The notes under the pieces: generated by a model
What the model was told of the DNA's origin: nothing
Database searches by the model: none
What the model saw: only the letters and a program-made list of their open reading frames with translations
Source: Pseudomonas laurylsulfatiphila
GTDB taxonomy: Bacteria; Pseudomonadota; Gammaproteobacteria; Pseudomonadales; Pseudomonadaceae
Direction: 5' to 3'
DNA: 64,000 bases
NCBI RefSeq assembly: GCF_002934665.1
Contig: NZ_NIRS01000003.1
Location: 496,001-560,000 of the forward strand
Part shown: piece after piece, positions 1 to 7,925 of the stretch
Layout: each line of letters starts with the position of its first letter
How positions within the stretch are numbered: position 1 is the first letter of the stretch
Made by a program: the position numbers and the translations under genes

Positions 1-801
1 AAAGTCGCCGAGGTGATCCTGCTCAACCCGCAGCAGGCCACCCGCTTCAGCATCGCCGCCCTCGCCCAGGCCGCCTCGGTCAGCGAACCGACGGTCAACC
101 GTTTCTGCCGTTCGTTCGGCGTCAGCGGCTACCCCGAACTCAAGCTGCAACTGGCCCAAAGCCTGGCCAGTGGCGCCGCGTACGTCAGCCGCGCGGTGGA
201 GGCCGATGACAATCCGGAGGCCTATACCCAGAAGATCTTCGGCAGCGCCATCGCCTCGCTGGACAGCGCCTGCCAGGCACTGGACCCGAACCTGATCAGC
301 CGTGCCGTCGACCTGCTGATCCAGGCCCGGCAGATCCACTTCTTTGGCCTCGGCGCCTCGGCCCCGGTTGCACTGGATGCGCAGCACAAGTTCTTCCGTT
401 TCAACCTCGCCGTCACGGCCCACGCGGATGTGTTGATGCAGCGCATGATTGCCTCGGTGGCCCATACCGGCGAGCTGTTCGTGATCATTTCCTACACCGG
501 TCGCACCCGCGAACTGGTGGAAGTGGCGCGTATCGCCCGGGAAAACGGCGCCTCGGTGCTGGGCCTGACCGCCGAGAACTCGCCGCTGGCCAAGGCCAGC
601 ACCCTGAGCCTGAACATTCCGCTGCCGGAAGACACCGACATCTACATGCCGATGACGTCGCGGATCATCCAGCTGACCGTGCTGGACGTACTCGCCACTG
701 GCATGACCTTGCGCCGGGGCGTGGATTTCCAGCCGCATTTGCGCAAGATCAAAGAGAGCCTGAATGCCAGCCGGTATCCGGTGGGTGACGAGTTCAATTA
801 A
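1..801 (+). CDS. hexR: HexR, RpiR-family transcriptional repressor (5'-truncated by window edge)
   Basis: Represses Entner-Doudoroff and glucose genes until the pathway intermediate KDPG binds its sugar-isomerase (SIS) domain. The reading frame is open from base 1, so about 20 N-terminal residues lie outside the window. The first 266 visible residues carry the rest of an RpiR-type helix-turn-helix ([15 protein letters not shown], then [13 protein letters not shown]), followed by a SIS domain ([34 protein letters not shown]). The sequence agrees closely with remembered pseudomonad HexR, including the C-terminus [20 protein letters not shown]. Two matching operators lie in the edd-gap spacer at 14639 and 14701. 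A REP hairpin follows the stop codon. Confidence 0.95.
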   Translation, partial: KVAEVILLNPQQATRFSIAALAQAASVSEPTVNRFCRSFGVSGYPELKLQLAQSLASGAAYVSRAVEADDNPEAYTQKIFGSAIASLDSACQALDPNLISRAVDLLIQARQIHFFGLGASAPVALDAQHKFFRFNLAVTAHADVLMQRMIASVAHTGELFVIISYTGRTRELVEVARIARENGASVLGLTAENSPLAKASTLSLNIPLPEDTDIYMPMTSRIIQLTVLDVLATGMTLRRGVDFQPHLRKIKESLNASRYPVGDEFN

Positions 802-803
802 TT

Positions 804-879
804 AAAAGATCGCAGCCTTCGGCAGCTCCTACAGGTGTGCACACGCCCTTGTAGGAGCTGCCGAAGGCTGCGATCTTTT
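804..879. repeat. REP pair, family A (GTAGGAGCTGCCGAAGGCTG)
   Basis: Two 30-nt arms (outer AAAAGATCGCAGCCTTCGGC, inner AGCTCCTACA) face each other across a short loop, giving a long near-perfect hairpin. It sits between the convergent hexR and mutarotase genes and could act as a bidirectional terminator. The same family recurs at 54306-54384. Confidence 0.9.
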
Positions 880-888
880 GATCTTCCT

Positions 889-1743
889 TTACCCCCCCAC
901 CCGCGCCTGCAAACTCAAATGCGCCCGCTCCCCCGGCGCCAGACTCAAACTGTCCGTCCCGCCACTCGCTGCCTCTACACAGACAAATTCGGATATCTCG
1001 TTCCAGGTCACGCCGAGCAACGGTCGCGAACCGGGATGCCACACCACCGTGTCGGCCGTTTCGCCCGTGTCGATGCACAACGCCCGCTGCCAGGCGTGGT
1101 CGTTGAGCTGCAATTCGCCGTCATGCTGGAACACCCGCTGGCAACCGCCGTCCACGCGCAACTCGCCTTCCTGCTGACAAACCTGTCGGCTCAACTGGTC
1201 ATAACCCTGCGCACCTTCGAGCCCAGACAGCGCTATCTCACTGACATCGCCAATACGCCAGTAAGCATGCAAAGCCTGGCTCATCTGGCACGGCATGTCG
1301 TCCTGATGCTCAGTGCTCAGGCGCAAGTCCATGCGCTCACCCAGGTGCGCGTGCAGGTCCACCTGCCAGTCGCATAACTTCAGCTGCCAGTGCAATCGCA
1401 CGCCTTCGTCGTCACTGCTGCTGTCGAGCAGCTTCCAGTCGAGCAGCCGCGCCCAGCCATGGGACGGCCAGGCGTTTTCGCTCGGATGCCGGCCATACCA
1501 GGGCCAACACACCGGCACACCCCCGCGAATGGCCCCGACCTGCGGCCACTTTGCCGCGCACCACAGCCAGGGCTTTTGCCCCTTGGGCTGGAAGTGCAGC
1601 AACTGCGCGCCCTGCCGACTGAACACCGCCTGACACAGCGGATGATCGATCACCAGCACGTCGCGCATCTGATAGCGCTCCCACGCGAACACCGGACGTT
1701 CGCGCAAGGATTTGAAGAAGCGTTGTAGCGGATGCTCAAGCAT
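889..1743 (-). CDS. D-hexose-6-phosphate mutarotase (YeaD-type aldose 1-epimerase family)
   Basis: Interconverts the alpha and beta anomers of glucose-6-phosphate or related hexose phosphates in the cytoplasm. The 284-residue length suits the YeaD family. Visible family features are the WPWYGRHP...SHGWAR segment with an active-site-type His, a second His in ALHAYWRIGD, and VVWHPG near the C-terminus. It lies downstream of oprB on the same strand but behind a strong terminator (1790-1819), so it probably has some transcription of its own. Its place in the glucose block fits a role in feeding G6P to Zwf. The substrate is inferred from family and context. Confidence 0.85.
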   Translation of the reverse strand: MLEHPLQRFFKSLRERPVFAWERYQMRDVLVIDHPLCQAVFSRQGAQLLHFQPKGQKPWLWCAAKWPQVGAIRGGVPVCWPWYGRHPSENAWPSHGWARLLDWKLLDSSSDDEGVRLHWQLKLCDWQVDLHAHLGERMDLRLSTEHQDDMPCQMSQALHAYWRIGDVSEIALSGLEGAQGYDQLSRQVCQQEGELRVDGGCQRVFQHDGELQLNDHAWQRALCIDTGETADTVVWHPGSRPLLGVTWNEISEFVCVEAASGGTDSLSLAPGERAHLSLQARVGG

Positions 1744-1789
1744 GTGCCACGGTCCTGAAAATCATCTGTCACCGGGGTGCGCGGCCCGC

Positions 1790-1819
1790 AAAAAAAAGCG
1801 GACAGCCATGGCTGTCCGC
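1790..1819 (-). terminator. Rho-independent terminator of oprB
   Basis: The palindrome GCGGACAGCCA/TGGCTGTCCGC at 1798-1819 has no mismatches. On the minus strand it is followed by eight T residues (A-run at 1790-1797). Confidence 0.92.
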
Positions 1820-1857
1820 AAATATGCGCACATGGAGAGAAGCTTATCGCAGACGCG

Positions 1858-3204
1858 TTAGAACACCGACTGAATTTTCAGGCCGGCCACCAGTGCGTTG
1901 TCGACTTCATCCACACCACCCGGGTGAGTGACGTATTGCAGGTTGGGACGTACGGTCAGCCAGTTGGTCACGTGGAAGCCGTAGTTGATCTCGTAGTTGT
2001 ATTCGGTTTCACGGATGGGCGAGAACAGCGGATTCTCGTATTCCGAAACACCGTTGGCCGCGTTGGTCAGCTCAGCGTTTTTCTTCACGTCATCGTTGAC
2101 ATGGATACGGGCGAAACCGATGCCCACGTCATCCTTCGGACGCGCGTCGAACGGGCCCTTGTACACGAACATCAGCGACTGGTAGTTATCGATGAAGTTG
2201 GTGTCCTTGTCGTGGAAGGTGGCGTTGGCCGCGATGTTCAGGCCACGGGAAGTATCGCCGTTGTGACTGGTGAGTTGCTGCTGCGCGACGAACCAGTAGC
2301 CGTGCTTGCTATCGTGGACGCGATAAGGGTTGCCGGTGGTCGCGGCATCCTGGCCGTTGTCGTCCTTGAGAACGTCGTCGGCATCGGAGGTGCTTTTGTA
2401 GTAGCCGACGCGGTATTCACCCGGCAGGCTGTTGACCTTCGGCGACCAGACCAACTCGACCGGCAGGACGGTGCCATTGGTGCCACTGCCGCTGAGCTTG
2501 AAGCCGTTACCGTGCTCCAGTTGCGACGTGTTCTGGTTGTACGCGCCGATCTGGGCGTAGAGCTCATCATTAATGTGGTACTTCACGCGGATCGCCGCCT
2601 GGCTGACCGGCCAGTTGTACCAGATATTGGTGGCCCAGTTACCGACCTGGGATCCGCAGAACGCCAGGTTCTGGAATTCGCACGGGAAGGTGTTGAAGTC
2701 TTCCCCTTCACCGAAATAACCGGCCTTGACGTCCAGTTTGTTGTCGAAGAACTGGTGCTGAATCCACAACTGGGTCAGACGCACCATGTGGCCACGACCG
2801 TAGACTTCCTGGGACGAACTCAAGGTGCCGGCACGCGGGTCGCCGATACGGTCGTTGGAGATGTTCTCGCCGTTACGGTTGGTGAGCTGGATCTTGGCCT
2901 GGGTGTTGTCCCAGCCGAACAGTTTTTCCAGGTCCAGCGCCGCGCCCAGGCCAAACTGGTCGGCGTAGCGCGCGGTCTTGTCATCATTGAACCCGCCATG
3001 CAGGTTGCCGCCGACTTCACCGACGTAGTCCATCTTGATGTCGATGCCTTGCTCGATCAGCTTGGTACGCTCGCCACCCCAATCGCCCGTCATCCACTTG
3101 GAGTCCGAGCTGAACGCTTCATCGGCCATCGCATTGCCGGCCAGAACCAGTGCTGCCGCTGCTGACACCTGGCAGATCAACCGGGCCTTGTTCTTCATCT
3201 TCAT
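1858..3204 (-). CDS. oprB: Carbohydrate-selective porin OprB
   Basis: Outer-membrane porin for diffusion of glucose and other sugars into the periplasm, where GtsA binds them. The 448 residues start with a cleavable signal peptide (basic MKMKNKAR, hydrophobic core, cleavage after AGNAMA). The mature part has OprB features: the early WMTGDWGGERTKLIEQGI segment, many Gly/aromatic strands, and a C-terminal Phe (KIQSVF) typical of outer-membrane barrels. It is the last gene of the gts block but is separated from gtsD by a REP and its own promoter region. Upstream lie the shared operator-like motif (3251-3277) and a CA motif (3220-3227), so both GltR-type activation and Crc/Hfq repression are plausible. 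Confidence 0.95.
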   Translation of the reverse strand: MKMKNKARLICQVSAAAALVLAGNAMADEAFSSDSKWMTGDWGGERTKLIEQGIDIKMDYVGEVGGNLHGGFNDDKTARYADQFGLGAALDLEKLFGWDNTQAKIQLTNRNGENISNDRIGDPRAGTLSSSQEVYGRGHMVRLTQLWIQHQFFDNKLDVKAGYFGEGEDFNTFPCEFQNLAFCGSQVGNWATNIWYNWPVSQAAIRVKYHINDELYAQIGAYNQNTSQLEHGNGFKLSGSGTNGTVLPVELVWSPKVNSLPGEYRVGYYKSTSDADDVLKDDNGQDAATTGNPYRVHDSKHGYWFVAQQQLTSHNGDTSRGLNIAANATFHDKDTNFIDNYQSLMFVYKGPFDARPKDDVGIGFARIHVNDDVKKNAELTNAANGVSEYENPLFSPIRETEYNYEINYGFHVTNWLTVRPNLQYVTHPGGVDEVDNALVAGLKIQSVF

Positions 3205-3219
3205 CCCTACATCCTCGTT

Positions 3220-3227
3220 TTATTGTT
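3220..3227 (-). promoter_or_regulatory. Candidate Hfq/Crc CA motif in oprB leader
   Basis: Minus-strand AACAATAA fits AANAANAA. It lies 15 nt before the oprB start codon, next to the ribosome-binding region (CGAGGATG). In pseudomonads such motifs mark translational catabolite repression by Hfq with Crc. Function here is inferred. Confidence 0.5.
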
Positions 3228-3250
3228 ATTAACTTTTCTTCTTTAACGCG

Positions 3251-3277
3251 GTTACAACGGTTGCGACGGATGTCTCC
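3251..3277 (-). promoter_or_regulatory. Operator-like motif shared with gtsA and the AGE gene (oprB copy)
   Basis: Plus-strand GTTACAACGGT-N8-ATGTCTCC matches the gtsA copy (GTAACGAAGGG-N8-ATGTCACC) at 7/11 and 7/8 positions with the same 8-nt spacer. It ends 46 nt before the oprB start codon. I infer a GltR site; this is the weakest of the three copies. Confidence 0.5.
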
Positions 3278-3298
3278 ACCCGGCGCATATCCCCCCCT

Positions 3299-3398
3299 TG
3301 TAGGAGCGAGCTTGCTCGCGAGAAACCTGAGAACACCGTGGGGTGTCAGGTTTCCAGTGTCATCGTTGACGTCCATCGCGAGCAGGCTCGCTCCTACA
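3299..3398. repeat. REP pair, family B (GTAGGAGCGAGCTTGCTCGC)
   Basis: Inverted arms TGTAGGAGCGAGCTTGCTCG and CGAGCAGGCTCGCTCCTACA lie between gtsD and the oprB promoter. Each arm contains its own small GCGAGC/GCTCGC hairpin, as in bacterial REP units. Confidence 0.9.
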
Positions 3399-3408
3399 GG
3401 TTTGTTCT

Positions 3409-4569
3409 TCAGCGGCCTTTGAATTGGGCGACGTTCGCCGCGCGGGTTTCACCTTGAACCTGACCGGCCACCCCCAGGCGCTCCCCTGTCTTGGCATCGA
3501 ACAGCAGCACTTTCGCCGGATCGAATTGCAGGGTCAGGGTCTCGCCCACCGCAGGCGCCACATCCGGCGCCAGGCGGCAGCAGACCTTGGTGTCATTGAG
3601 GTTGACGAAGACCAGGGTGTCCGGCCCCGTCGGTTCGGTGACCTGGACTTCGGCACGAATGGTCGGCAAACCGTTCGCTTCACCGTTGGCCAGGATGATC
3701 TGTTCAGGGCGCATGCCGAGGATCACTTCGCGGTCTTCCAGACCGGCGTCCTGCATGCCCAGCGGCAGCTCGCAACGGGCCTGGCCGCTGTCGAGCAGCG
3801 CCAGCAGGCGACCGTCCTTGCGCTGCAGGCGCAGCGGAATGAAGTTCATCGGCGGCGAACCGATGAAGCTCGCAACGAAGAGGTTGGCCGGGTTGTTGTA
3901 GATGTCCTTCGGCGTACCGAACTGCTGGATGATCCCGTCCTTCATCACCGCCACCTTGTCGCCCAGGGTCATGGCTTCGATCTGGTCGTGGGTCACGTAG
4001 ACCGTGGTGGTTTTCAGGCGCTGGTGCATCAGTTTCATTTCGGTGCGCATCTCGACCCGCAGCTTGGCGTCGAGGTTGGACAGCGGTTCGTCGAACAGAT
4101 AAATCTTCGGCCGCCGCGCCAGGGCTCGGCCCATCGCCACGCGCTGTTGCTGACCACCGGAGAGCTGGCCGGGTTTGCGGCTGAGCAAGTGTTCGATCTG
4201 CAACAGCTTGGATACGCGAGCGACCTCCTCGTCGATTTCCGCGGTCGGCATTTTGCGGATCTTCAAGCCGAAGGCGATGTTGTCGCGCACGCTCATGGTC
4301 GGGTACAGCGCGTAGGACTGGAACACCATGGCGATGTCACGATCCTTGGGGCTCATGCCGCTGATGTCGGCGTCATCCACCAGGATCGCGCCGCCGCTGA
4401 TGGTTTCCAGGCCGGCGATGCAGTTCATCAGCGTGGATTTACCGCAGCCCGACGGGCCGACCAGGATCAGGAACTCACCGTCATCGATTTTCAGTTCGAT
4501 GTTTTTCAGGGTGTCCGGCAGGCCGGGGCCGTAGGTCTTGTTGACGTTGCGTAATTCGAGAGTTGCCAT
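3409..4569 (-). CDS. gtsD: Glucose ABC transporter ATP-binding protein GtsD (MalK/UgpC type)
   Basis: Hydrolyses ATP to drive sugar import through the GtsB/GtsC channel at the inner membrane. The 386 residues show a Walker A motif GPSGCGKST (38-46), Q-loop Gln84, signature LSGGQQQR (from 136), Walker B IYLFDEP ending at Asp160-Glu161, and switch His194. The C-terminal 150 residues form an OB-type regulatory extension as in MalK/UgpC proteins. It is the last gene of gtsABCD, 4 nt after gtsC, so it is surely cotranscribed. The gts assignment rests on the four-gene order next to gltR/gltS and oprB; glucose, and possibly mannose, are the likely substrates. Confidence 0.93.
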   Translation of the reverse strand: MATLELRNVNKTYGPGLPDTLKNIELKIDDGEFLILVGPSGCGKSTLMNCIAGLETISGGAILVDDADISGMSPKDRDIAMVFQSYALYPTMSVRDNIAFGLKIRKMPTAEIDEEVARVSKLLQIEHLLSRKPGQLSGGQQQRVAMGRALARRPKIYLFDEPLSNLDAKLRVEMRTEMKLMHQRLKTTTVYVTHDQIEAMTLGDKVAVMKDGIIQQFGTPKDIYNNPANLFVASFIGSPPMNFIPLRLQRKDGRLLALLDSGQARCELPLGMQDAGLEDREVILGMRPEQIILANGEANGLPTIRAEVQVTEPTGPDTLVFVNLNDTKVCCRLAPDVAPAVGETLTLQFDPAKVLLFDAKTGERLGVAGQVQGETRAANVAQFKGR

Positions 4570-4573
4570 CTTT

Positions 4574-5419
4574 CTACCCCTTGACCGCGCCGGACGTCAG
4601 CCCACGCAGGAAATACTTGCCAGCGAATATGTAGACCAGCAGTGTCGGCAGCCCGGCGATCATCGCGGCGGCCATATCAACGTTGTATTCCTTGGCCCCG
4701 GTGCTGGTGTTGACCAGGTTGTTCAGGGCCACGGTAATTGGCTGGGCATCGCCGCTGGCGAAGACCACGCCGAACAGGAAGTCGTTCCAGATCTGGGTGA
4801 ACTGCCAGATCAGGCAGACCATCACGATCGGGATCGACATCGGCAGCAGGATTTTCAGGAAGATCGTGAAGAAGCCTGCGCCATCGAGCCTTGCGGCCTT
4901 GACCAGCGCATCCGGGATGCTCACGTAGTAGTTGCGGAAGAACAGCGTGGTGAACGCCAGGCCGTAGACCACGTGCACCAGCACCAGGCCGGTGGTGGTG
5001 TTGGCCAGGCCGAACTTGCCGAGGGTGAACGAGGCCGGCAGCAGCACGGTCTGGAATGGCAGGAAGCAGCCGAACAGCAACAGGCCGAAGAACAACTGCG
5101 AACCACGGAAGCGCCACATCGACAGCACGTAGCCGTTCATCGCGCCGATGAAGGTCGAGATCAATACCGCCGGCACGGTGATTTTCACCGAGTTCCAGAA
5201 GTAGCCGCCGACCACGTCCCAGGCTTTGATCCAGCCGATGCCGTCGATCACGGTCGGCCAGCTCAGCAGGTTGCCGGTACGAATGTCTTCCGGGGATTTG
5301 AAGCTGGTCAGCAGCATCACCACCAGCGGGATCAGGTACACCGCTGCCGCCAACAGCAAGGTGGCATAGATCGCGATGCGGCTGAAACTGATGCCCGGTT
5401 TTCCGAGTTGATTAGTCAT
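4574..5419 (-). CDS. gtsC: Glucose ABC transporter permease GtsC
   Basis: Inner-membrane permease of the MalG type, the second half of the sugar channel. The 281 residues have about six hydrophobic segments, beginning IAIYATLLLAAAVYLIPLVV. They include the cytoplasmic coupling (EAA) loop LVKAARLDGAGFFTIFLKIL, which docks on the ATPase. Its start overlaps the gtsB stop by 8 nt and gtsD follows after 4 nt, so translation is coupled. Confidence 0.93.
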   Translation of the reverse strand: MTNQLGKPGISFSRIAIYATLLLAAAVYLIPLVVMLLTSFKSPEDIRTGNLLSWPTVIDGIGWIKAWDVVGGYFWNSVKITVPAVLISTFIGAMNGYVLSMWRFRGSQLFFGLLLFGCFLPFQTVLLPASFTLGKFGLANTTTGLVLVHVVYGLAFTTLFFRNYYVSIPDALVKAARLDGAGFFTIFLKILLPMSIPIVMVCLIWQFTQIWNDFLFGVVFASGDAQPITVALNNLVNTSTGAKEYNVDMAAAMIAGLPTLLVYIFAGKYFLRGLTSGAVKG

Positions 5420-6320
5420 GGCGTTTGCCTCGCAGCTCGGAGTACAGGTACGGCACGAGGATGGTCAGCACGGCGCCGAGCATCAGCATGGCGCTGGCCG
5501 AACCGATGCCCATCTGGCCACGGCTGAAGGTGAAGGAATACATGAACATCGCCGGCAGGTCGGATGAATAACCCGGGCCGCCCGCGGTCATCGCCGCGAC
5601 CAGGTCGAAGCTCTTGATCGCGATGTGCGCCAGGATCATGAAGGCACTGAAGAACACCGGACGCAGGCTCGGCAGGACGATCTTCAGGTAGATGGTCGGC
5701 AGGCTCGCACCATCGACTTGCGCGGCGCGGATGATCGATTGATCGACACCGCGCAGGCCGGCCAGGAACATCGCCATGACAAACCCGGAGGCTTGCCACA
5801 CGGCGGCGATCACCAAGCAGTAGACGACACGATCCTGATCCACCAGCCAGTCGAGACGAAAGCCTTCCCAGCCCCAGTCACGCAGCATCTTGTCCAGGCC
5901 CAGGCCAGGGTTGAGCAGCCATTTCCAGGCGGTACCGGTGACGATCATCGACAGCGCCATCGGGTACAGGTAGACGGTGCGGATGAAGCCTTCCTTGCGA
6001 ATGCGCTGGTCCAGCAGCACGGCGAGGAACACACCCAGCACCAGGCTGATGCCGATGAACATGCCGCCGAACACCGCGAGGTTCTTGCTCGCGACCCACC
6101 AGCGGTCGTTGTCCATCAGGCGCATGTATTGCTGCAGGCCGACCCACTTGTAGCTCGGCATGAAGCTGGAATTGGTGAAGGACAGAATGAACGTCCAGAT
6201 GATGTAACCGTAGAAGCCAACCAACACGATCAGCATGCTCGGCGCGAGTACCAATTTGGGTAGCCAGCGTTGCAGCGCATCGAACGGTGAGGCTTTGCTG
6301 AAAACCGCCACAGAGCTCAT
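5412..6320 (-). CDS. gtsB: Glucose ABC transporter permease GtsB
   Basis: Inner-membrane permease of the MalF type. The 302 residues have six or so membrane segments (first at LVLAPSMLIVLVGFYGYIIW) and the EAA loop IIRAAQVDGASLPTIYLKIV. It lies 184 nt downstream of gtsA, with a REP hairpin in the gap, and overlaps gtsC by 8 nt. The REP may let gtsA mRNA accumulate above gtsBCD, as is usual for a binding protein needed in excess. Confidence 0.93.
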   Translation of the reverse strand: MSSVAVFSKASPFDALQRWLPKLVLAPSMLIVLVGFYGYIIWTFILSFTNSSFMPSYKWVGLQQYMRLMDNDRWWVASKNLAVFGGMFIGISLVLGVFLAVLLDQRIRKEGFIRTVYLYPMALSMIVTGTAWKWLLNPGLGLDKMLRDWGWEGFRLDWLVDQDRVVYCLVIAAVWQASGFVMAMFLAGLRGVDQSIIRAAQVDGASLPTIYLKIVLPSLRPVFFSAFMILAHIAIKSFDLVAAMTAGGPGYSSDLPAMFMYSFTFSRGQMGIGSASAMLMLGAVLTILVPYLYSELRGKRHD

Positions 6321-6381
6321 CGGGATAATCCAGGTTTAGAGAAATGAAGCGACACAATGACCCCTGGCTGGAGCAGGACCC

Positions 6382-6467
6382 TGTGGGAGCTGGCTTGCCA
6401 GCGATGAGATCAACCGGGTTCATAGTCAAACCGAGTCGCCTGCATCGCGGGCAAGCCCGCTCCCACA
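6382..6467. repeat. REP pair, family C (TGTGGGAGCTGGCTTGCCAG)
   Basis: Arms TGTGGGAGCTGGCTTGCCAG and GCGGGCAAGCCCGCTCCCACA-like are inverted across about 40 nt inside the gtsA-gtsB gap of one operon. Confidence 0.88.
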
Positions 6468-6504
6468 CAATCCCATTCCAGTCAGGAACGGGTTGTGTCA
6501 GGGA

Positions 6505-7803
6505 TTACTGGGCGGCTTTGACAGCCGACGCCAGTTGGGCGCTGGCCTTGGCCGGGTCAGCGTTCTTGTCGTTCATGAAGTTGGTGACCACGTCGAAGAT
6601 CGCGCCCTGCACGGCCAGGGAGGTGGCCATGTTGTGCGCCATGCTAGGTTGCAGGCCGCCGGTCTTGTCGTCCGCAATGAAGTCCTTCGCCGACTTCTGG
6701 GCGCACTCGTCGAAGCCGAGCTTGTCCATTTCGCCCAGCATGTCGTTACGTACCGGGATCGAACCCTTGTTCATGCTGAAGACTTTCTGGAAGTCGGTAC
6801 CCAAGGCGACCTTGGCCAGGTCTTGCTGGGCAGCGATGTCACCCTTGCGATCAGCCTTGAGCTTGAACACCGCCAGGGAGTCGATGTTGTAGGTGAAGGC
6901 CTTTTCAGTGCCCGGGAACGCTACGCACAGGTAGTCCTTGCCCGCGACTTTCTTGGCCGCCGTCCACTCGCTTTTCGCCCAGTCGCCCATCATCTGCATG
7001 CCGGCCTTGCCATTGATGACGTCGGCGGCGGCGATGTTCCAGTCACGACCGGCGCGGTTCGGGTCCATGTAGCCGGTGATCTTTTTCAGCTCGGCGAACG
7101 ACTTGGTCATTTCCGGGCCGGACAGGGTTTTCTGGTCGAGGTCGACCAGGGCTTTCTTGTAACCGTCGGCGCCCATGACCGAGAGCACCACGTCTTCGAA
7201 CACGGTGCTGTCCTGCCAAGGCTGACCGCCGTGGGCGAGCGCAATGAAGCCTGCGGCCTTGAGCTTGTCGCCGGCGGCATAGAATTCTTCGAGGGTCGTC
7301 GGGGCTTTTTCGATCCCGGCTTTCTTGAACACTTCCGGGTTGATCCACAGCCAGTTGACGCGGTGGATGTTCACCGGCACGGCGACGTAGTCGCCTTCAT
7401 ACTTCACGGTGTCGGAGACTTTCTTCGACAGCAGGCCATCCCAGTTTTCCGCCTTGGAAACGTCTTTCAACGCATCGGTGCTGAGCAGGCCGGTGCTGCC
7501 CCACTCCTGGATGTCGGGACCCTTGATCTGCGCAACGCCTGGCGGGTTGCCGGCTACGGCGCGACTCTTGAGTACGGTCATGGCCGTGGAACCGCCACCA
7601 CCGGCGACTGCGCCGTCCTTCCAGGTGAAGCCGTCTTTTTCGACTTGAGCCTTCAGGACATCGACCGCTGCTTTTTCACCACCGGAGGTCCACCAGTGAA
7701 CGACTTCAACGGAACCTTTGGATTCGGCGGCCAGGACACTGAGGGGGAGCGCAGACAGGGAAGCGAGAGAAATGACAGTAGCGAGGCGAGAAATCGCATT
7801 CAT
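6505..7803 (-). CDS. gtsA: Glucose ABC transporter periplasmic binding protein GtsA
   Basis: Captures sugar in the periplasm and delivers it to GtsBC. The 432 residues start with a signal peptide ([20 protein letters not shown], cleavage near LAAES). The mature protein has family-1 sugar-binding features: [20 protein letters not shown], then [17 protein letters not shown] and [19 protein letters not shown]. First gene of gtsABCD. AAAGGTG (plus-strand 7811-7817) is the ribosome-binding site, 7 nt from ATG. Just upstream are an AACAACAA CA motif and the operator-like element at 7888-7925, so control by a sugar-sensing regulator and by Crc/Hfq is likely. Confidence 0.94.
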   Translation of the reverse strand: MNAISRLATVISLASLSALPLSVLAAESKGSVEVVHWWTSGGEKAAVDVLKAQVEKDGFTWKDGAVAGGGGSTAMTVLKSRAVAGNPPGVAQIKGPDIQEWGSTGLLSTDALKDVSKAENWDGLLSKKVSDTVKYEGDYVAVPVNIHRVNWLWINPEVFKKAGIEKAPTTLEEFYAAGDKLKAAGFIALAHGGQPWQDSTVFEDVVLSVMGADGYKKALVDLDQKTLSGPEMTKSFAELKKITGYMDPNRAGRDWNIAAADVINGKAGMQMMGDWAKSEWTAAKKVAGKDYLCVAFPGTEKAFTYNIDSLAVFKLKADRKGDIAAQQDLAKVALGTDFQKVFSMNKGSIPVRNDMLGEMDKLGFDECAQKSAKDFIADDKTGGLQPSMAHNMATSLAVQGAIFDVVTNFMNDKNADPAKASAQLASAVKAAQ

Positions 7804-7818
7804 CTAGGAGCACCTTTC

Positions 7819-7826
7819 TTGTTGTT
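7819..7826 (-). promoter_or_regulatory. Candidate Hfq/Crc CA motif in gtsA leader
   Basis: Minus-strand AACAACAA, directly followed by GAAAGGTG, 15 nt from the start codon. The stretch ATAACAACAA(G/A)AAAGGT is almost identical before the AGE gene (9193-9200). Confidence 0.6.
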
Positions 7827-7875
7827 ATGCATGCAAGTCTGTTGCTTGCGCTGCATAGGATTCTAAACAGGGGAT

Positions 7876-7900
7876 ATCCCTTCGCAGGTAACGAAGGGAT
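7876..7900. repeat. 9-bp stem-loop downstream of the AGE gene
   Basis: ATCCCTTCG (7876-7884) and CGAAGGGAT (7892-7900) are exact complements around a 7-nt loop. It could end the AGE transcript, but its right arm lies inside the operator-like element of gtsA, so it may belong to the promoter. There is no T-run. Confidence 0.5.
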
Positions 7901-7925
7901 GCGCGAATGTCACCGCATGGTTACA
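7888..7925 (-). promoter_or_regulatory. Operator-like element of gtsA
   Basis: Plus-strand GTAACGAAGGG-N8-ATGTCACC (7888-7914) matches the AGE-gene copy exactly at all 19 fixed positions. It overlaps an imperfect inverted repeat TGTCAC-N6-GTTACA (7908-7925). It lies 84 nt before the gtsA start and runs into the AGE stop codon. Candidate GltR site by inference. Confidence 0.6.

Noticed and set aside
1777..3165. 462-codon plus-strand open frame opposite oprB
   Set aside because: Antisense shadow; oprB has a signal peptide, barrel features and its own terminator.
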